From Lentinus brumalis (lineage: Eukaryota; Basidiomycota; Agaricomycetes; Polyporales; Polyporaceae), in assembly GCA_001792895.1 (NCBI GenBank), contig MARA01000004.1, positions 1,984,001-2,048,000 of the forward strand: a stretch of DNA of 64,000 nt. Direction: 5' to 3'. A program made the translations under genes and the position numbers. How positions within the stretch are numbered: position 1 is the stretch's first letter; every line of letters starts with the position of its first letter. Under the pieces are notes generated by a model. It had not been told where the DNA came from, did no database searches, and saw nothing but the letters and a program-made list of their open reading frames with translations. Below, in pieces: positions 58,552 to 64,000 of the stretch.

Positions 58552-59836
58552 ATGTCTACTGTGACTCTAGATGTCTCCCAAGGCATTGCAACGATTGCGT
58601 TCAACAGTCCGGAGAGGCTGAACGCTATCAAACGAGAGGGTCAGTGTTCATCACATCACTCTAGTAGACACAACGCCTGAATTGCGTGTCCTCGCAGACT
58701 ATGACGCCTTTGCTACCTATCTCCGCGAGGTTGACAAACGCGACGATGTCCTTGTGACTATCTGGCAAGGTACTCGGTCGTTATCAAGCATGCTTAAGAG
58801 ATTTCACTGACTCCCGGCATAGCAAACGGGAAGTGGTTCTCTGCGTATGGTCCATCTCTCCGTTGTTCCGGCAAGCTCTGAATGGCCGCACAGGGGAACC
58901 AGCGTGAAGGATCGGGTCGAAGCTACGACTGCTCGCGAATTCTTTTTGGCGACGATTGCGGCTGTCAACACGGATGTCAGCAACGCGGTGAGCACCAGCA
59001 ATGTGGTTGTCCGCGAGAGGGCCCTTGCTCACGAGGCACAGTTGTACACGCATACGAAGATCCTTGTGGCAGCCCTGAATGGTCCTGTCATGGGTAAGTG
59101 CACCTTGCAAGAAGCCGCTGCTCTGGGGTACTGATGTTTGACGCCATCCTGCAGGTATCGCTGCAGGTGCTACGTTTTACGTCTAACGCGCTAAAGGGTG
59201 TACTCAAAAGTCAATCAGCTTTCCTGGGACACTTTGACTTCATCTATGCCCTGCCTGGAGCCTGGCTTTCGGTGCCATTCACGTTCCTGGGTGGGTAGTG
59301 AAGCCTTCTTGCATGTGAACAGCCTCATCTGACAATTCATCACCGCAGGGATCATCGCCGAGGCCGGATCGAGCGTAACGTTTCGCAACAGAAGTAAGGG
59401 GTTCTTCCAAGTGGCCGTTATCACCTACTGACTGCTGTCGCGCAGTGGGTGCCGCGAAGGCAAACGAAGTGCTCATATGGGGGAAGAAGAAGGAAGCCCA
59501 GGAACTCCTGCAGTGCGGGTTCATCAAGTGAGAAGTCGGTTTGCCGTCGTTGTCCTGGCGGGTTACTCACTGGCATACAGCAAAGTTTTCCCAGACCAAC
59601 CCGTGTCCTCATTCCACGGGGAAGTGCGCAAGCTCATCCTAGCTGAGCTGGATGGCTTGGATCCGACCGCGCTGCTTGGCGTCAAGAGGCTCATCAAGGC
59701 TGGCATAAATGACCAGACCAACCTCGATGCGGTCAACTTGCGGGAGAGCTACGCGCAGACGGAGCGATTCGCCAGCGGCATCCCTGGAGAACGTTTCGGG
59801 AAGATCGCAAGGAAGGAGTTGAAACATAAGCTGTGA
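58552..59836 (+). CDS. ECI1: Peroxisomal enoyl-CoA hydratase/isomerase (delta3,delta2-enoyl-CoA isomerase type)
   Basis: The enzyme shifts double bonds so that unsaturated fatty acids can enter beta-oxidation. Crotonase-fold landmarks: TLDVSQGIATIAFNSPERLN, YLREVDKRDDVLVTIWQ, ANGKWFSAGTSVKDRVEA (oxyanion loop), THTKILVAALNGPVMGIAAA, FLGHFDFIYALPGAWLSVPF, IIAEAGSSVTFRNRMGAAKA and NEVLIWGKKKEAQELLQCGF. Short GT-AG introns separate these, all in phase. The C-terminus is KHKL; HKL is a variant peroxisomal targeting signal like the HRL of yeast Eci1. An in-frame upstream extension to 58456 exists but ATG 58552 fits the family. Isomerase versus hydratase is a family-level inference. Confidence 0.88.
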
Positions 59837-60671
59837 GGATTGGACTAATCCGACCTCAGCTCATCGGATCTTCGACTGAACAGGCGATGTCGCGGTATGT
59901 CGCGACAGGCTCCGGGAATCATCTGGACCGTTCTGCTGACCTGCTGAGCAGTCACGGTTGCTTCAGAAAACTTGTCGGGGCATGATCGAGTTGTTGTACG
60001 CGTATGACAGTTGTGGCGGCAGACATGGTCTCGCGGCCGCGTCTTTGACCACTTCATTGTATACCCGCATGGGGAACACCCCGCAGCGACCGCACTGCAC
60101 GCTACTCAACGCAGAAGTCAGTAAGTATGACCAGCTCGGATCGGACACGGTACGCTTGTCGGTACGGCCGGAACTTGGCATCCTTGAAAATGGCAAGTCC
60201 GCCGGGCGTCCGCGGGTACAACGGTGCCGCCGCCGACCCCACAGCCCCAGACTCGGAGATGTATCACAGATGTGTGCACAGATGCAAAGTAATACTTAGA
60301 CGCAAACGTGTGGTTTTCGGTGGCCAGAGATGACAGCAGTGGGACAGTATACGAGCGCATCATGGGCGGGGAGGGTATCGGGAGCCTTGGCAGGTCCATG
60401 GATGCAGGGTCCAAGGGACGCCTGCGTATCTGGGACGCGGAGGTGGGGACGGAAAGGCTTGGCGCTTTTTTGCTTTGATGGGACGGTCCTCACTTATCGC
60501 GCGTATAAGAGTTCGGTCATGCTCGCACATCGCTCCCCGCCGCCTGAGCCCTGCCTCCTCGTCTCTGCGCCCATCCTTCTCTCGCCCCTCGGCTCGCAGC
60601 TCTTGTCGCAGCCAGTACCTGACGCTTGACCCACGCCGTATACTGGTTCCCGGCACCGCAAAGCATACACG
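59837..60671. other. Intergenic region upstream of the amino-acid permease
   Basis: 835 bp with no supported gene. The last 170 bp contain a TATA-like element. Confidence 0.55.
60504..60509 (+). promoter_or_regulatory. TATA-like element of the permease gene
   Basis: TATAAG in the context gcgtataagag, 163 bp upstream of the ATG at 60672, followed by a pyrimidine-rich stretch where fungal transcription often starts. Confidence 0.45.
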
Positions 60672-62767
60672 ATGTCCGACTTGGAAAAGCCTAGTATCCG
60701 GAGTTCTTCTCGCATGGAGAAGGATCCCTACTACACGAATGAGGCGGCTCTTGTGGACCCGGAGGAGAAGGAGTCTCTGCACAGAGACTTGTCTGCCCGC
60801 CAGATCTCTATGATTGCGGTGAGTCGTATTCCTGTGCCGCCCTCAAAGCGTAGTACCAATGGGAGGAAACACTAGCTCGGTGGTGCAATCGGGACGGGTC
60901 TTATCATTGGTTCGGGAACTGCACTCGTTCGCGGCGGTCCGCTCGGTATTCTCCTGGGCTACAGCTTTGTCGGAATCGTCTGCTACATGGTCATGGTAGC
61001 ACTCGGTGAAATGAGTGCGTACCTCCCGCACAAAAAGGGCTTCCCTGGCTACGCAACTCGTTTCGTCGACCCTGCATTCGGCTTTGCGCTCGGTTGGAAC
61101 TACGTCATGAAGTCAGTGTCACTTGCGCCGTGTTAGTCCTTTTGCTAAACCGGTGCGCTGCAGATACCTCGTCGTCACGCCCAACAACATCAATGCTGCT
61201 GGAGTCGTCATCCAATACTGGACGCAAAAGGTTCACATCGCCATTTGGATGGGTACGTTCAGTCGTATCTAGTATTTAACGTTGAGATGCTCATAATTCT
61301 GCCAGTTATCTTTATTGCTTTTAGTGAGTTGACCCAGTCGAGGTTGCGGAAGCACCGCTAACGACTTATATAGTCTTCGGCATCAATTTGTTTGGTGTTC
61401 GCGTCTTCGGTGAACTCGAGTTCTGGTTTAGCAGCATAAAGGTCGTCACTCTCGTCGGCCTGCTGTTAATGGGCATTATCATCGATCTTGGCGGAAACCC
61501 CAGACATGATCGGCTGGGCTTCCGCTACTGGGATCACCCATATGGTCCTATGGGCACGTATCTCAACTCGCAGGTCCACAACTATCACTTGTCTATCTTC
61601 CTCGGCTTCTGGAGCACTCTCACGAACGCGCTATTCGCCTACATCGGGACAGAGCTGATCGGCGTGACGGTTGGTGAGGCGCAGGCCCCGAGGAAGAACA
61701 TCCCAATCGCCATCCGCCGGACGTTCTTCCGTATCTTGGTCTTCTACGTCGGCGGGGTCTTTGTGATCAGCTTGATCGTGCCCAGCACGGATACTGTGAG
61801 TGCTTACGGTGATGACCACACCCGATGATGACTGACAAATATTGTCATAAGAACCTCTTCGTCGCCAACAAGTCCAAGGCTGGTGCTGCGGCATCGCCGT
61901 TCGTTGTTGGTATGTCTGTTGCTGTACCTGGGCGTCATGGATTGTCTGACATGTTATGCCAATAGCCACGACGCTCGCCGGTATCAAGGTTCTCAACCAC
62001 ATAATCAACGCCGCCATTCTAATCTTCGTCCTGTCCGCGGCCAACTCTGATCTCTACATCGGTACGCGTACCCTCTACGGCCTCGCTGTTCAGGGTCAGG
62101 CCCCGAAGGTCTTTGCGCGAGTCAACCGCATGGGTGTGCCATACGCTTCGCTGTTCCTCTGCACGGCGTTCTGTGGCCTTGTGTTCCTCAACGTCTCGTC
62201 CAGCAGTGCAAGGGTGTTCGGCTGGTTCGTGAACTTGGTGTCCACGTTCGGCGCGATCACTTGGATGTGCATCTGCTACACGCACATGTGAGTATCTACA
62301 AATGTACTCTCGTCTAGCGATCGGAGGCTGACCATGAGTGAAGTCGCTTCATGAAAGCACTCAAGGCGCAAGGAATGTCTCGAGATGACCTTCCGTACAA
62401 GGCGCCGTTCCAGCCTTATGGCTCTTGGTTTGCCTTGGGCGCCACTGCTATCATTACGCTCTTCAAAGGTACGCTTGTATACTTGATTCCTACCCACTCG
62501 GACTCGCTGACTATGTTCGGCACAGGTTTCGATACCTTCATGCCGTTCAAGGTTGATACCTTCATCACGGCCTACATCGCAGTGCCGGCATTCGTGCTGT
62601 TCTACTTTGGCTACAAAGTGTACTACCGCACCTCCCTCATTCCTTCGGACAGGGTCGACCTCATCACGGGCAAGAGGGAAATCGATGAGGAGGAGGACCG
62701 CTTCAACAAGGAGCAGGAGATGCGTGGCCCGCGGACGAAGTTGCAGAGAATCTGGGACTCGCTGTAA
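60672..62767 (+). CDS. Amino-acid permease of the fungal YAT family
   Basis: A twelve-span proton symporter of the plasma membrane. The cytosolic N-terminus has RDLSARQISMIALGGAIGTG, the conserved entry to TM1, then LGYSFVGIVCYMVMVALGEM, FVDPAFGFALGWNYVMKYLV, INLFGVRVFGELEFWFSSIK, VVTLVGLLLMGIIIDLGG, then SIFLGFWSTLTNALFAYIGT with ELIGVTVGEAQAPRKNIP, AANSDLYIGTRTLYGLAVQG and GWFVNLVSTFGAITWMCICY. It ends in a charged cytosolic tail (REIDEEEDRFNKEQEM). First intron 60819-60875; further short introns interrupt the later spans, and the window between 61260 and 61385 has two introns around a tiny exon. The substrate cannot be fixed by sequence. It appears intact. Confidence 0.94.
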
Positions 62768-63221
62768 TGCTTTGTAATGGGGTTGTATCACGATCAATCA
62801 TGTACGATGTAAGCTTATACCTAGTCATGTCGCGAACGAAGCTACTCGCGAACCTGAGATTGAATGAGCCTCTCCGGGGAAGAAGCTTCCAAAAACATTC
62901 GTCAGACGGATTACGGGAGGATGCGTGTGGTCACGGTCACGGTCGCCCTCGCGAGTTGGTCGGGCACCGCGGCCGTGCGCCGTTCTGGCCCAATATGGCA
63001 AGGATGACAGATCCCGGTGGTTTCAGCGACCCCTGAGAATGGGATGCAACGTCAGTATAAGTCAGAGTCCAGCAAGCAGGCATGGGATAGATTCGAGCAT
63101 GTTCCGAGCCTGTGCTATAAAGGCCACCAGGACGACGCCGTTCTCCTCGTCATCATTTCGTCGAATCAACCTATTCTCTCTACTTGGTACTTGTCTATCT
63201 CAGCTTACACACAGAGCAGCG
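62768..63221. promoter_or_regulatory. Promoter region of pirin, with TATA box
   Basis: 454 bp. A TATAAAG at 63116-63122 stands 100 bp upstream of the pirin ATG. No gene was seen. Confidence 0.5.
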
Positions 63222-64000
63222 ATGTCGACATCGAGGTCAGTAGTCAAGAAGGTTGAAGTGGTTGAGACTGAGGAGGTTAGTATCCTCTATACGGGGAAAG
63301 GAACACACTGGCAATTCACTGATACGAATCGGATCGCCGCAGGGTGCAGGTGCCGTCGTGCGGCGTTCAATCGGCTCGCAACAGCTGAGGAATGTAACAC
63401 CCTTCCTCATGCTCGATCACTTCCACATCTCTAAAGGAGCCGTGAGTAGCAAGCTCTGATGTGTCCCAAATATGACTGACGTTATCTCGTACAGGGTTTC
63501 CCTGACCATCCTCACCGAGGGCAGGCGACTGTGACCTATATGCTTGAAGGGTAGGTAGAGAACTCGACCTCTTGAGCGAGCGACCCTGGTAATGTTGACG
63601 CGATCATGTGAACAGATCCAGTCTACACGAGGATTCTGCGGGTCACAAGGGCGAGATCAAGACCGGCGGCGTCCAGTGGATGTGTGCGGTAAGTGGATAC
63701 CATATCCACCTCCTCTAACCGCCGTTCCCGCTGACATATTCTCCTACGCGCAGGGCAAAGGCAGTAAGTATATCAGCAAAGACAAATCTTGACATGCGCT
63801 TACCTATTGCACCAGTCATCCATGCTGAAATGCCAGTGTCTGGAGATGGCATACCCGACCCGCGCGGTCTGCAGCTCTGGATTGACCTCCCCAAACAGTA
63901 CAAGATGGTCGACCCCTCGTATCAAGAACTCGACCCAGAGAAGTCTGCTAAACCCCGTCTCGATTAACCGAATGACGACACTAACTAAGACGTGGACACC
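63222..64000 (+). CDS. Pirin (cupin-fold iron protein), 3' end beyond the window
   Basis: Exons 63222-63275, 63343-63441, 63495-63550, then about 63616-63690, a 10-nt micro-exon and 63816 onward, all in phase. The N-terminus MSTSRSVVKKVEVVETEE is followed by GAGAVVRRSIGSQQLRNVTP, FLMLDHFHISKGAGFPDHPH and RGQATVTYMLEGS. Iron ligands of pirin are present: the two His of DHPHRG and the His and Glu of GIIHAEMP. The last readable part is RGLQLWIDLPKQYKMVDPSY QELDPEKS in sequence; a stop follows at 63967, but the family continues, so another donor probably lies in the last 60 bp and the C-terminal cupin domain is outside the window. Pirins act as nuclear cofactors or quercetinases. Confidence 0.92.

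Noticed and set aside
1..64000. CRISPR arrays, tRNA genes and rRNA
   Set aside because: No regularly spaced repeats and no T-loop-like motif within a cloverleaf context were found by eye; the DNA is eukaryotic nuclear. A tRNAscan run would settle the tRNA point.

Overview
The window is nuclear DNA of a filamentous basidiomycete, most likely a wood-decay polypore. Nearly every gene is broken by GT-AG introns of about 45-70 nt, coding sequence is GC-rich, and the gene content is fungal: TEA-domain regulator, pirin, YAT-type amino-acid permease and a mushroom-type lectin-protease. No tRNA, rRNA, CRISPR array or bacterial-style operon was seen. Gene models below were built by hand from the sequence. 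Exon joins were checked for reading phase, and family assignments rest on recognised motifs, not on database searches.

Layout. 0-15 kb: 3' part of a TEA/ATTS transcription factor (+), NOC3 ribosome-biogenesis factor (-), APC5 subunit of the anaphase-promoting complex (+), a ricin-B lectin fused to a cysteine protease of the MOA/PSL1a type (-), a P-TEFb/CTD-kinase type cyclin (+), and RNase P/MRP subunit POP4 (-). 15-19 kb is gene-poor, with only an F-box-like exon. 19-25 kb: eIF2B alpha (-), then a long gap, one hypothetical protein (+) and one weak minus-strand candidate. 25-40 kb is dense: a five-TOG XMAP215/Stu2 microtubule polymerase (+), a glycerol-3-phosphate acyltransferase (+), methionine aminopeptidase 1 (-) and a phenol-hydroxylase-like FAD monooxygenase (+).

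40-49 kb is the accessory part. It holds two tandem minus-strand paralogs of an uncharacterised family, then a 1.2-kb segment bounded by 31-bp imperfect terminal inverted repeats with palindromic subterminal motifs, which looks like a small DNA transposon or a mobilised gene. About 3 kb with no firm gene follows.

49-64 kb is housekeeping again: mitochondrial ribosomal protein bS21m (-) divergent from GIR2 (+), an EHT1-like alpha/beta hydrolase (-), an ARM-repeat SmgGDS-like protein (-) next to BET2, the Rab geranylgeranyltransferase beta subunit (-), a peroxisomal enoyl-CoA isomerase (+), an amino-acid permease (+) and the 5' part of pirin (+).

Most genes are unrelated neighbours. The links worth noting are the two GTPase-prenylation-related genes side by side, the divergent pairs sharing short promoters, and the tandem family with a shared upstream 13-mer. 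Two otherwise intact housekeeping genes (NOC3, APC5) each need one extra base to stay in frame, so some local base-calling error is likely.
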